From NCBI RefSeq assembly GCF_003719335.1, contig NZ_RIAS01000012.1, forward strand, positions 1-64,000: DNA of 64,000 nt. The letters run 5' to 3'. The notes under the pieces were generated by a model, which saw only the letters and a list, made by a program, of their open reading frames with translations, was not told where the DNA came from and searched no databases. Numbering within the stretch: position 1 is the first letter of the stretch; every line of letters starts with the position of its first letter. Positions 1 to 8,136 of this stretch are shown here, in pieces. The stretch is from Paenibacillus amylolyticus. GTDB lineage: Bacteria > Bacillota > Bacilli > Paenibacillales > Paenibacillaceae. Made by a program: the position numbers and the translations under genes.

Positions 1-75
1 CAAGTCCGCTCGACTTGCATGTATTAGGCATGCCGCCAGCGTTCGTCCTGAGCCAGGATCAAACTCTCCAATAAA
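1..75 (-). rRNA. rrs: 16S ribosomal RNA, 5' end (partial)
   Basis: Read on the minus strand, the sequence begins with the universal 16S start (GAGTTTGATCCTGGCTCAG at about 48-66) and continues into the conserved region that reads GCATGCCTAATACATGCAAG. Only about 75 nt are present; the gene continues off the left edge. The exact 5' end is set by similarity to known 16S starts and is good to a few bases. Confidence 0.97.
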
Positions 76-170
76 GTATTGAAAAGAGCGATAAGCTCAT
101 TTTGAATCTGACGAGATTAAAAATCTCATTTGTTCATTCTGCAAGCAGAATGTTTACTCACTCGTTGTTC

Positions 171-186
171 AGTTTTCAAAGATCAA
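171..186 (-). promoter_or_regulatory. rRNA leader boxA-like antitermination element
   Basis: On the minus strand this reads TTGATCTTTGAAAACT, close to the boxA core (TCTTTGAAAAC) found in Bacillus and Paenibacillus rRNA leaders, where the Nus complex prevents premature termination. It lies between promoter P2 and the 16S start. An 8-bp palindrome at 135-152 (CATTCTGC-AA-GCAGAATG) and a GAGAT/ATCTC stem at 113-127 follow it and could form leader structure. Confidence 0.6.
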
Positions 187-240
187 ACACAATTATTTCA
201 CTCATTCTCGTCTTCGCCAAGTTTCGGCGGCGACTTGAAT

Positions 241-270
241 AATGTAACACATTTCGTTCATTTTCGTCAA
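241..270 (-). promoter_or_regulatory. rRNA operon promoter P2 (proximal)
   Basis: Minus-strand -35 TTGACG (270-265), 18-nt spacer, -10 TACATT (246-241), about 165 bp upstream of the 16S start. It has the same spacer and the same -10 hexamer as the distal promoter at 373-402, which supports a tandem pair of rRNA promoters. Confidence 0.65.
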
Positions 271-372
271 GAACTTTTTTTTGAGATTCTTTTTTAACAC
301 TTCATGTTCTTCACTTTTCCTCAACTGAATTCGTCATTTTCTCACGATTCACTCATTTGGGGAACGAAATAT

Positions 373-402
373 AATGTACCATAATCTCCAGCTTAGAGTC
401 AA
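373..402 (-). promoter_or_regulatory. rRNA operon promoter P1 (distal)
   Basis: Minus-strand -35 TTGACT (402-397), 18-nt spacer, -10 TACATT (378-373). It lies just downstream of the terminator at 431-455, so rRNA transcription is insulated from the upstream gene. Confidence 0.65.
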
Positions 403-430
403 CACCTAAATATATAAATTATTAACAAAC

Positions 431-455
431 AAAAAAGGAAGGTTTCCCCTCCTTT
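431..455 (-). terminator. terminator after ygxA-like gene
   Basis: On the minus strand an AAGGAGGG...CCTTCCTT stem (one G-U pair) with a short loop is followed by TTTTTTG. It separates the 492-1370 gene from the rRNA promoters. Confidence 0.6.
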
Positions 456-491
456 ATACATCCCTTCTCAACAGCAGATTATTCAAACAGA

Positions 492-1370
492 TCAGGTCTC
501 GATCCAATAGCGAATTTCCCGGCCTTCCCCTTCCAGAGAGGGCCATCCAGCTGATTCTTTTACTATAGAACGAAACACAAGTTTACGAAGTACCAATGGC
601 AGGTCCTTGCGAACAAATCTTAATTGAGGATGATGAACAAGTTCATTAATACTCCATGGCTCTTTCCGGCTTCTAATCACACGGAGCAGAAGTTCAGAGC
701 ATTCTCCCATTTTCGACATGACAGAAAATTCGCAAGCAAGCAATACAAGCTCCACACGCTGTTCCAAAGTCTCAGAACTTACCGTTAGCTCCTGATATAG
801 CTTCCATAATGCACGATCTAATTGCTGTACATGAGTCCAGACGGCATGATCAGGGTAGATGCCCTGTTCAATCAGCACGATCCTTGCCCAACTTCCCAGT
901 GCTTCCAATGCATTATAATAGGCATCCACAACATGCCCCTGCTGGATATGACGCTTCGCCTCAACATACATCCTTAGAAAACTGGTGAACTCGTGAAACA
1001 GTTTTTGCTCACGCAACTCATTCCCAAACGAAGATAACTCTTCTCGCAAGTTGCTAATCTGATTGCCCGTTTCCCAGATAATCTCCCCTTCAATCAGGCA
1101 TTGCATGAGATTATCATGTTCCCCAGTAACCGCAGTAATCTGTAAATCAGACTGGCCGACATAGATCAACTGATAACGAAGATCTCCATATCTGTAATGT
1201 TCGACCGTAGACATCGATTGATCTGTGTTATGCACGATCAGTACCATCAAGTCAAAATCCTGGATCAGGGAGCCGTGGAATCGCTCTCCCGGGTGGGAAT
1301 AAGCGATAGCCCCAACTGCCCCTGTCTCTTCCGACTGCTCGGACAAAAAAGCAAGGTTCTTTAATTCCAC
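492..1370 (-). CDS. ygxA: nucleotidyltransferase-like protein (YgxA family)
   Basis: About 292 residues. It resembles the YgxA family of Bacilli, which has a nucleotidyltransferase-like N-terminal fold (see the SLIQDFDLMVLI segment near residue 35) and a helical C-terminal half. The substrate is unknown. The family assignment rests partly on position: in B. subtilis ygxA sits between perR-ygzB and an rRNA operon, as here. The start chosen is GTG at 1370, because GGAGGG lies 4-5 nt upstream; an ATG ten codons earlier (1400) is in frame but has no clear ribosome binding site. Confidence 0.8.
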   Translation of the reverse strand: MELKNLAFLSEQSEETGAVGAIAYSHPGERFHGSLIQDFDLMVLIVHNTDQSMSTVEHYRYGDLRYQLIYVGQSDLQITAVTGEHDNLMQCLIEGEIIWETGNQISNLREELSSFGNELREQKLFHEFTSFLRMYVEAKRHIQQGHVVDAYYNALEALGSWARIVLIEQGIYPDHAVWTHVQQLDRALWKLYQELTVSSETLEQRVELVLLACEFSVMSKMGECSELLLRVIRSRKEPWSINELVHHPQLRFVRKDLPLVLRKLVFRSIVKESAGWPSLEGEGREIRYWIET

Positions 1371-1501
1371 GATTCCCTCCATACAATTTATACAATTCAT
1401 GGCAGTTTAGCGCCAAGTCAGTTATAATGTAATTCGACATGATATACAATGTTTCCTTCTTTTTCAGGTCCGATACTACTCATACGATAGGAGCATTTTT
1501 T

Positions 1502-1879
1502 ATGATTTTTAAATCAGCAAAAATTAATGCTTTTCGCACTTGGGGATTGCTGTTAACCATGCTAGGAATGGGCCTAATGATACTTGGCACAGCCGGAATT
1601 GTGTTCTGGGGACATGCCGGAAAGGTCATCGCAGCGGTCGGGCTTGTAATTGGCCTCGTTGCCATGCTGGGCAGTTTGATCATTTATTTCTGGGCAGGCA
1701 TGCTCTCAACCAGTGCTGTGCAGGTCGATTGTCCAGAATGCGGCAAATTAACGAAGATGCTGGGTAAAACAGATCGTTGTATGTTCTGCCATACGATTCT
1801 GACGATGGACCCAAACAAAGCCAATACGATGAGTCCGCCTGTTGAACCATCTACTCCACCCGCCGCGCCTTCCAAGTAA
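1502..1879 (+). CDS. ygzB: YgzB-family (UPF0295) membrane zinc-ribbon protein
   Basis: 125 residues. Two hydrophobic segments (about 14-36 and 40-60) are followed by a zinc-ribbon motif, CPEC near residue 78 and CMFC near residue 93, and a Pro/Thr/Ser tail. This layout matches UPF0295 protein YgzB (117 aa in B. subtilis), whose function is unknown. The ATG at 1502 is preceded by GGAG with 8-nt spacing; an in-frame ATG at 1439 has no ribosome binding site. It is divergent from the ygxA-like gene and one of few plus-strand genes in this part of the window. Confidence 0.85.
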   Translation: MIFKSAKINAFRTWGLLLTMLGMGLMILGTAGIVFWGHAGKVIAAVGLVIGLVAMLGSLIIYFWAGMLSTSAVQVDCPECGKLTKMLGKTDRCMFCHTILTMDPNKANTMSPPVEPSTPPAAPSK

Positions 1880-2050
1880 CTCACAAAGCGGCCCGAAATC
1901 CATTAATGCACTTTGTCTATAAACATTCACCGTGCACACTTGAATTCTGTACTTTACCGACAAGGTGGGTACACGCTATCCAGGGGTTTACACCGCATAG
2001 TTGCAGGTGTACTTGTTGTTAACAAGTTCTGAAACGGTATTCGTCCCAAC

Positions 2051-2083
2051 AAAAAGACCCGGTATCTTTACCGGGTCTTTTTT
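2051..2083. terminator. bidirectional terminator
   Basis: Stem AAAAGACCCGGTA / TACCGGGTCTTTT with a 4-nt loop, A-tract on the left and T-tract on the right. It lies between the convergent ygzB (plus) and GH18 (minus) genes and can serve both. Confidence 0.9.
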
Positions 2084-2123
2084 GATATGGCACATGAAAA
2101 TGATGAGTTCGATTTATTATAAT

Positions 2124-3854
2124 TCATTTGGAATAACCAGCCTCTTTAAGTGTTTCCCAGGCTGATGAATTAGCAAAGCTTCTATTCCATGCAGCCACTC
2201 CGCCCAGTTTCAACGAAGAAATCAGATCTACCCGTGCTTGCAGGGATACCGCATCTTCGATCCAGATTTTTTTGACAGCGCCGTCTTCCTTATACTCTAC
2301 ATAGTTTTGTCCACTTGCTTGATCCAGAACAGGCTTGAGCTTCTTCTCTTTAATTAACTCCTGCACGGCGTTCATACCTACCGCTTTGGAAGAAACTTTA
2401 ATTTCCCCCTGATCATTCGCTTTTTCAGTCCAAATCCGTGTATATAAAGGAACGGCCATAATAAGCTTGTCCGCAGGGACTTCATCTTCTTCCAGTATGC
2501 GACGCATGGAGGATTCGGTCCATGGCAGTGAGGCAACAGAACCTGCTTTCGGACTGGCTGCCCAGTGCTCGTCATACGCCATCACGACAATATAATCGGC
2601 AAAAGTTCCTAATCCACGACGATCCAAAAACGCAGACCACATTTCACTGTTTGATTTTGGCGTAACATCCACCGATAACATCAGTCCGTGAATACGAGCC
2701 ATTGCCTTCATTTCACGTACAAACTGGGTAACATTCGCTCCATCCTTGGTATACACATTTTCAAAGTCGATATTAATACCATCCAGCCGGAACGTTTTAG
2801 CATAGTCCAGCATTTGTTCAATGATGTGTGTACGCTTGGCGTAGGTAGACAGTGCCTCCTTCGTGATGTCCGGATCAAAACTGTTATCCATCAATCCCCA
2901 AACTTCCATCCCTGAACGCTTCGCCCAGTTCACATAGGCTTGATCTGCTTTGCTTTTCACTGAGCCATTGCCATCGGTAATATGGAACCATGTCGGGCTC
3001 ACTACGTTTACCCCAGGCATCTTGCCAATGGAGCCCACGTCAGGCTGACGATTGTAGACAGCCTCCCATACGAGATTCACCGGTTTGTTTTTCCACTTTT
3101 TCTCCGCCGCAGTGGGTGTAAACTTCGGCGTGTCCAGCGTCTTTTTCTCACCTAGAACAAGATGATCGTTATCTACATAACCGGCATAACCGTTATCCAT
3201 CTGCACAAAGCTCTGATCTTTTCCCGTCTGCCACACACGCACTCTTGTATTCTGCTTCATATCCGTGAGAATGGGGGAAGACTCTTCTCCGCTTTTATAC
3301 AGAGGAACGGTCTCATCTTCTTTGGATGACAACGTATCAATCGCAGCATATTGGATCGTGTCTCCGCCGCGCATCAAAATAATGGCTCCTGTTGTCGGAT
3401 CTTCCTGAACGGCCAGCCCGTATACCTCCTTCAACGGTTGAAGAGGAATGTACGCCTCATTAGACTTTACCTCCGGCTTTACTTTGAGCGGATAATCTTG
3501 ATGATTCAGTTCAGCCTGGGTACTGCCCTCTTTCATATGAAGCACTCTCTGCGGAGAAGCGATAATGATATCCCCCGAATCAGGTTCGTATCGTATTCCC
3601 GGATCTACCGTTTCTTGCAACACCTTCACGGGCAGTTTAAGCTGACCGCCTGTGCCAGAAGCTTCCTCATCCATAAGCTGTCCATCTACAAAAATAGGCT
3701 GATTTCTCCCGAGCCACTCCGGGTCCTCATAGACCTTATTCAACCATACGCTAGTAATAAGCCAATAGGCACCACCTGCCACCAGACAAGCACCAAGTAA
3801 CCCTGGCCAAAATGAACGTCGTTTACGACGTGTATATTTGCTATTTCTACCCAA
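2124..3854 (-). CDS. membrane-anchored glycosyl hydrolase family 18 protein
   Basis: 576 residues. An Arg/Lys-rich N-terminus and one membrane segment (about 16-36) anchor it outside the cell. Next comes a region typical of copper-amine-oxidase-like N-domains (about 50-165, LPVKVLQ and YIPLQPLKEVYGL), a bacterial SH3-like domain (about 180-235) and a GH18 catalytic domain (about 257-576). The signature DGINIDFE (358-365) places the catalytic acid at Glu365. Related proteins (YdhD/SleL-like) cleave chitin- or peptidoglycan-type N-acetylglucosamine linkages; cell-wall remodelling is an inference. The start is TTG with GGAGG 7 nt upstream. Confidence 0.88.
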   Translation of the reverse strand: MGRNSKYTRRKRRSFWPGLLGACLVAGGAYWLITSVWLNKVYEDPEWLGRNQPIFVDGQLMDEEASGTGGQLKLPVKVLQETVDPGIRYEPDSGDIIIASPQRVLHMKEGSTQAELNHQDYPLKVKPEVKSNEAYIPLQPLKEVYGLAVQEDPTTGAIILMRGGDTIQYAAIDTLSSKEDETVPLYKSGEESSPILTDMKQNTRVRVWQTGKDQSFVQMDNGYAGYVDNDHLVLGEKKTLDTPKFTPTAAEKKWKNKPVNLVWEAVYNRQPDVGSIGKMPGVNVVSPTWFHITDGNGSVKSKADQAYVNWAKRSGMEVWGLMDNSFDPDITKEALSTYAKRTHIIEQMLDYAKTFRLDGINIDFENVYTKDGANVTQFVREMKAMARIHGLMLSVDVTPKSNSEMWSAFLDRRGLGTFADYIVVMAYDEHWAASPKAGSVASLPWTESSMRRILEEDEVPADKLIMAVPLYTRIWTEKANDQGEIKVSSKAVGMNAVQELIKEKKLKPVLDQASGQNYVEYKEDGAVKKIWIEDAVSLQARVDLISSLKLGGVAAWNRSFANSSAWETLKEAGYSK

Positions 3855-4000
3855 ACGACTACCTCCGTTAATTCCTTAGATGCTGGTAAACATCCAAAAA
3901 TAATAGATATATCACACGCATGATTTTCTCAAAAACCTGTATAAATAAAAAACGTGAAGAATCCATACTGAATTCCACACGTTAATATTGTAATTCATCT

Positions 4001-4426
4001 CTATTGATGCCTGCAACTTTTGCACACACCATATACTTCCAATCGGTGACCATGTACTTCAAATCCCGTGCTTGACTCAGCTTGAAGCTCCACACTCTTT
4101 AACGATGGATAGCTGAAGTCTTCAATCTTGCCACACTGGTCACATATCACATGATAATGATCCGTCACATTGGCATCAAAACGGCTTGAATTATCTCCGT
4201 AAGTCAGTTCCCGAACCATACCGGCTTCCAGAAACATTTTCAAATTGTTATATACGGTCGCCACGCTCATACTAGGAAATTGGGGTTCAAGTGCCTTGTA
4301 AATCTCATCGGCTGTCGGATGCCCCATCGATTCCATCAAATAGTTTAATATGGCATGACGCTGGGGTGTAATACGGACACCGGTCGTTTTGAGCTGCTCC
4401 AACGCATGTTGGACACGTGTTGCCAT
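4001..4426 (-). CDS. perR: peroxide-responsive repressor PerR (Fur family)
   Basis: 141 residues. It aligns throughout with B. subtilis PerR, including the segment TGVRITPQRHAIL. The residues that form the regulatory Fe/Mn site in PerR are present: His36, the FD and DHYH motifs and the Asp of IEDF. Two CxxC motifs (CDQC, CKSC) form the structural zinc site. PerR represses peroxide-defence genes and is inactivated by metal-catalysed oxidation of its histidines. The ATG at 4426 matches the B. subtilis start; upstream in-frame ATGs would add an atypical extension. Its promoter contains a PerR-like box. Confidence 0.93.
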   Translation of the reverse strand: MATRVQHALEQLKTTGVRITPQRHAILNYLMESMGHPTADEIYKALEPQFPSMSVATVYNNLKMFLEAGMVRELTYGDNSSRFDANVTDHYHVICDQCGKIEDFSYPSLKSVELQAESSTGFEVHGHRLEVYGVCKSCRHQ

Positions 4427-4551
4427 AAAGCCCACCGCCTTACCTTTCATTCTCTGTTTGAAGAAAAATAAACCTTCGCCCTCATACAAAGTATAATTTA
4501 CCGGCTATACACAACGAAAAACGCTCTTTCACGTCATGTAACCTTGCCAGT

Positions 4552-4566
4552 GTACATTTATTGTAC
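4552..4566 (-). promoter_or_regulatory. PerR box overlapping perR -10
   Basis: GTACATTTATTGTAC is a 7-1-7 near-perfect palindrome matching 10 of the 14 fixed positions of the PerR consensus TTATAATNATTATAA. It covers the -10 of the perR promoter, a position suited to autorepression. Confidence 0.55.
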
Positions 4567-4589
4567 GGCGATTGCAAGTTTATTGTCAA
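4560..4589 (-). promoter_or_regulatory. perR promoter (sigma-A type)
   Basis: Minus-strand -35 TTGACA (4589-4584), 18-nt spacer, -10 TACAAT (4565-4560). The -35 overlaps the last codons and stop of the upstream DUF4097 gene (stop at 4586-4588). Confidence 0.75.
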
Positions 4590-6007
4590 CGCGACGATGC
4601 AGGAACTTCGGTTGTATCCTCTTGGGAATTTGGACCTTCATCTGTCGTCTGCTGTCCATCCACATTCGTTTCCACTGACTCTTGCAATATCGATTCTGGT
4701 GTAGGAACTTCCGGATTACGCTCTACCGTAAGATCACTGTTCCCTTCGATTTTGATCCTGTATTCTCCCTCACCCAGCTGCCCTTCAATCGTTTTGTTTT
4801 TGACGTTGAATGGCATATCCGTCTTCAAATCACCGTAACTGCTGGAACCTGTGAGACTGTAGTCACCGCGTTCAGGGATCATAACGTTAATGGCTCCCAC
4901 TGCGCTATATACATCCCAATCTCCACCAACTTTGGTCGAAACGACGTTAATACTGCCATTGAGAGACTGAGCTTTCACACTCAAATTAGCGCCATCCAGT
5001 GTAATATTGCCATTCCGGGTTTCAGCTGTAAATACACCAACAGAGTCTGTGATACTGACATTCCCCATTTGCGTGGTCAAGTCCACATCCCCCGAAACAC
5101 CGCGTGCTTTCATATCGCCACGGTTGCTGTCCATATCCACGTTACCTATTGCATTCGCTACGATTACGTCCCCGTTTAGCGTTTTCCCCGAGATATCGCC
5201 AACCGCATTCGTAATCCGAATCCGCCCATTGCCTGTCTCGGCAAAAATGGTCTTGATTGCTTCAGGGCGGTTCAACAAAATGGCACCATTCGAGGTGCGG
5301 ATATCCAGATTGAAACGGCGGTCGTCTGGAATGATGATCGTCATATTCATGCGTGGTTGCGTTTTTTCATTTTCACCATACGCTTTACCTGTTGCTTTAA
5401 TATGAATGACCTTATCTCCTTCCGCTTCCACAAAAGAAGCCGCCGCTACTGCCTTGGCCTGGACTTCAGATGCTTGATCGACCCAGACAACGGTATTCAC
5501 TTGAACCTCATCCGTATCTCCCCGCTGGAGCGTTATATCTCCGTTCACACCTTCGACCACAATATCCGAAGTATCCATACGGACAGGAACTGCGATCATG
5601 CCCTTATCTTCCTTGTATCCGGCAGCCTGACTGTAGTCCATTGAGGCAGCTCCGAGATTAAGACTGACGCGGTTCCACAGATGCATGTAGTGATCCTGTT
5701 CTGTCACAATAAACACAGACGCGGTTAAAATCAAAGAGGCCAGAATGCCTTTGGCATCCGGTCTAAAACGTGCTTTTTGGCGCTCATCGGGCGAGGACAA
5801 ACGATCTAACTCTCGTTTACTTCTGATGCGTGTCCACAGGAACAATACAACCCATTCCACACCCAGAGCCACAAGCAAAAACGGCCACCAATCCACGAAT
5901 TCGTAGAGGTAGTCTGTCCCCCACTGTTTATCCATAATGAGCAGTACACCGACAGCAACGATTAGAGCAGCAGCCGTATAACGCCCAACCCGGACTTTAC
6001 GGTTCAT
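4586..6007 (-). CDS. DUF4097 beta-repeat membrane protein
   Basis: 473 residues. Three hydrophobic segments (about 12-26, 40-58, 86-101) are followed by a long extracytoplasmic beta-strand repeat region (about 145-430) with repeated NGDI, NGRI, NGNI and SYGDL turns, typical of the DUF4097/DUF4098 beta-helix family. An acidic Ser/Thr/Glu-rich tail ends the protein. Members often sit beside LiaF-like or anti-sigma proteins and may sense the envelope; no enzymatic role is known. GGAGG lies 8 nt upstream of the ATG, and the gene follows a small membrane-protein gene by 32 bp, so the two probably form one operon. Confidence 0.8.
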   Translation of the reverse strand: MNRKVRVGRYTAAALIVAVGVLLIMDKQWGTDYLYEFVDWWPFLLVALGVEWVVLFLWTRIRSKRELDRLSSPDERQKARFRPDAKGILASLILTASVFIVTEQDHYMHLWNRVSLNLGAASMDYSQAAGYKEDKGMIAVPVRMDTSDIVVEGVNGDITLQRGDTDEVQVNTVVWVDQASEVQAKAVAAASFVEAEGDKVIHIKATGKAYGENEKTQPRMNMTIIIPDDRRFNLDIRTSNGAILLNRPEAIKTIFAETGNGRIRITNAVGDISGKTLNGDVIVANAIGNVDMDSNRGDMKARGVSGDVDLTTQMGNVSITDSVGVFTAETRNGNITLDGANLSVKAQSLNGSINVVSTKVGGDWDVYSAVGAINVMIPERGDYSLTGSSSYGDLKTDMPFNVKNKTIEGQLGEGEYRIKIEGNSDLTVERNPEVPTPESILQESVETNVDGQQTTDEGPNSQEDTTEVPASSR

Positions 6008-6039
6008 TCTTTTTCCCTCCTTCCGTCCATATTCGTTCT

Positions 6040-6642
6040 CTATATTTTTTTCTTACGCAGCATAACCCAAAATTCCCGGCCGAATAGCAACAAGCCGCCT
6101 GCGATCATCAGAATAGCAAACGAATATCCACCGTACATGGCAATCAACTCTTGAAACCAGCGTGGTTTGCGGAAGAACAGCACCATCAGTGACCCCCCCA
6201 CAATTAGCAGGAGTCCAAACGAAATGCCACGTTCCCATACCATCATTCGCTCCCGTTCAGAGCGTTCGCCAGCTTGCGGCTTGTCCAAATTGCCTTGCGT
6301 TACAGCCCGGCGTCTGCGCAGCATGACCCAATCAGCCGATTGCAATACATCATATACGTTGTAGAAATAAATTACCGGAATACAAAGAGCCAGCAAGATC
6401 AGTAAAGGCACATTGATCTGTATGCCGATGGACGAGAAGTATAACAAAGCGGACAAATCAAGCAAAACAAGCAAAATAAAAGTCAATCCACGCATGTACA
6501 GACGCAAATAAATATGTCCCAAGCCCGGAATAATAGCACTTAACAGCCCCGCAATAAACTTATGTGTTTTATTCCGTACCTTCTTGGGTTTTCGAGTCTT
6601 TCCCGTTCTTACGCGATCTATACGCCCTTTCCCCTTCTTCAT
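6040..6642 (-). CDS. multi-spanning membrane protein, unknown function
   Basis: 200 residues with a very basic N-terminus (KKGKGRIDRVRTGKTRKPKK) and about five hydrophobic segments. The motif AIIPGLGHIYLRLYMRG near residue 40 resembles the glycine/aromatic motif of TM2/DUF5683-like membrane proteins. It is probably co-transcribed with the downstream DUF4097 gene. ATG at 6642 has AGGAG 7 nt upstream; an ATG 14 codons earlier lacks a ribosome binding site. A weak SigB-like element (GTTACT-N14-GGGTAC, 6700-6725) precedes it. Confidence 0.72.
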   Translation of the reverse strand: MKKGKGRIDRVRTGKTRKPKKVRNKTHKFIAGLLSAIIPGLGHIYLRLYMRGLTFILLVLLDLSALLYFSSIGIQINVPLLILLALCIPVIYFYNVYDVLQSADWVMLRRRRAVTQGNLDKPQAGERSERERMMVWERGISFGLLLIVGGSLMVLFFRKPRWFQELIAMYGGYSFAILMIAGGLLLFGREFWVMLRKKKI

Positions 6643-6746
6643 AACATGCTCCTTTCTTCGAAAATAACCGTTACCTCTCATCATGCATTTGGTTAGATAG
6701 TACCCTAAAGCGCCCGAAGAGTAACTGGAAGAAAAATGGATATCAA

Positions 6747-6781
6747 GAAAAACCCTCCGCCGTACCTGTGCTCAGAGGGTT
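6747..6781 (-). terminator. terminator after mgtC-like gene
   Basis: Minus-strand stem AACCCTC...GAGGGTT with a loop of about 17 nt, followed by TTTCTT. It lies 11 bp downstream of the MgtC-family stop. Confidence 0.55.
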
Positions 6782-6791
6782 GGAATTTCCT

Positions 6792-7502
6792 TTATTCAAT
6801 CGACACTTTGGTCATGTGTTCCCACTGTCTTAACTTGGAGACAATTTGTATCGTTTTAAAGTCATGCGGCACTTGCACATGCAGTACAATTTCTATTTTC
6901 CGCTCAACGGATACGACTTCTGCAAAAGCCAAATCTGGTTCATTCACGGTAATTTTACGAACTCTGATCTTTTCCTGTTCCATAAAAGACGAGACCTTCT
7001 CTAATGTCCCTGGTTCGGACAAGGTATGGAGGGTAATGACATGGAGCTTATTGCCGCGCAAATACCTCAGCTCTAATTTGTTGAATACCCAAAGATTTAA
7101 GAGTACCAGCACGGTGGAAACGATGGAGGCAAAAAAGAACCCGGCCCCTGAGGCAAGACCTATCGCGGCAACCACCCAGATCGACGCTGCGGTTGTGAGT
7201 CCCGTTATGGACTTACCTGTGAAAAGAATCGTACCTGCGCCTAAAAAACCGACACCGGTAATTACCGCTGTAGCCAGACGCGCAGGATCAATCCGCACGT
7301 TTAATTCATGTGCAAAATCTTTAAAACCATAAATAGACAGCATCATAATCAGCGCCGATCCAAGACAAACCAAAATATGAGTTCGTAGTCCAGCAGCATG
7401 ATTGGAACGCTCACGTTCCAGACCGACAAGTCCACCAAGCAGCATTGCCAGCAATAAACGAAGCAAAATATGCCATTCATCAATAAACCAAGGATTGCTC
7501 AA
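6792..7502 (-). CDS. MgtC/SapB family membrane protein
   Basis: 236 residues. The N-terminal ~150 residues hold about five membrane segments with family motifs GGLVGLERER, GLRTHILV and GVGFLGAGTI. The C-terminal ~80 residues form a soluble ACT-like domain, as in many MgtC proteins. Family members affect Mg2+-limited growth and, in some bacteria, modulate F-type ATPase; the role here is not known. The start is TTG at 7502 with GGAGG 10 nt upstream. Confidence 0.9.
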   Translation of the reverse strand: MSNPWFIDEWHILLRLLLAMLLGGLVGLERERSNHAAGLRTHILVCLGSALIMMLSIYGFKDFAHELNVRIDPARLATAVITGVGFLGAGTILFTGKSITGLTTAASIWVVAAIGLASGAGFFFASIVSTVLVLLNLWVFNKLELRYLRGNKLHVITLHTLSEPGTLEKVSSFMEQEKIRVRKITVNEPDLAFAEVVSVERKIEIVLHVQVPHDFKTIQIVSKLRQWEHMTKVSIE

Positions 7503-7535
7503 CGTTCTAGTTCCTCCTCTAAGTTGTTCACATGC

Positions 7536-8009
7536 TTAAAGCTTATTCTTATGAAATGTCGTTAATTCCACTCCAGGTGCGATCTCTGCAGCATCTACAG
7601 GCTTAAATCCAAACTTCATATATAGATTCACCGCGGCTGTATTCAGCGTTCCTGTGCATACGATGTAGCGAGGCAGATCGGGATGTAGTTCGAAGACATG
7701 CTTCATTAAAGAAGCGGCAATTCCTTTTCGAAAGTGGCTCGGATGTACCATCATACGTGTAATGGTTAGTGTGTCCCGTTCTTCCTCCATCACAGCCACT
7801 GCGCCAAGCAACTCTCCATCCTGCTCATCAACACATCCGTAAAATGTTTCCCCGCAGTTCTGTAATGTTTCCATCGTATCCAGCAAAGGTGGGATGTCTT
7901 GAAATCCGATAATCTTTGCTTCCAATCGGTAAGCCATATGCTGCAGCCTCCACAATTGAGCCAACATTTCCTCATCACGCAGTGACAATGTTTGAATTCT
8001 CATGGTCAA
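7536..8009 (-). CDS. GNAT family N-acetyltransferase
   Basis: 157 residues with the GNAT fold. Motif A is seen as ITRMMVHPSHFRKGIAASLM (about 83-102), ending in the RKGIA acetyl-CoA pyrophosphate-binding loop, and the C-terminal motif B-like segment is AAVNLYMKFGF. The acceptor substrate is unknown. TTG at 8009 has GGAGG with 6-nt spacing; the ATG two codons later (8003) would have 12 nt, so TTG is preferred. Confidence 0.85.
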   Translation of the reverse strand: MTMRIQTLSLRDEEMLAQLWRLQHMAYRLEAKIIGFQDIPPLLDTMETLQNCGETFYGCVDEQDGELLGAVAVMEEERDTLTITRMMVHPSHFRKGIAASLMKHVFELHPDLPRYIVCTGTLNTAAVNLYMKFGFKPVDAAEIAPGVELTTFHKNKL

Positions 8010-8080
8010 GCAACTCCTCCATATCAGACTTCATAAACCGTTAAAGCAAAATAAGGCAGTGCGTCAGAATTCTTTATACC

Positions 8081-8114
8081 AAAAAAAGAGGCTGTCACAG
8101 GGACGAGCCTCTTT
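8081..8114. terminator. terminator after gatCAB
   Basis: Stem AAAGAGGCT / AGCCTCTTT with a 12-nt loop. On the minus strand a run of seven T follows, placing it as the terminator of gatB, whose stop is 23 bp away. Confidence 0.85.
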
Positions 8115-8136
8115 CTGTCCGACCTCACTGGAAGGA

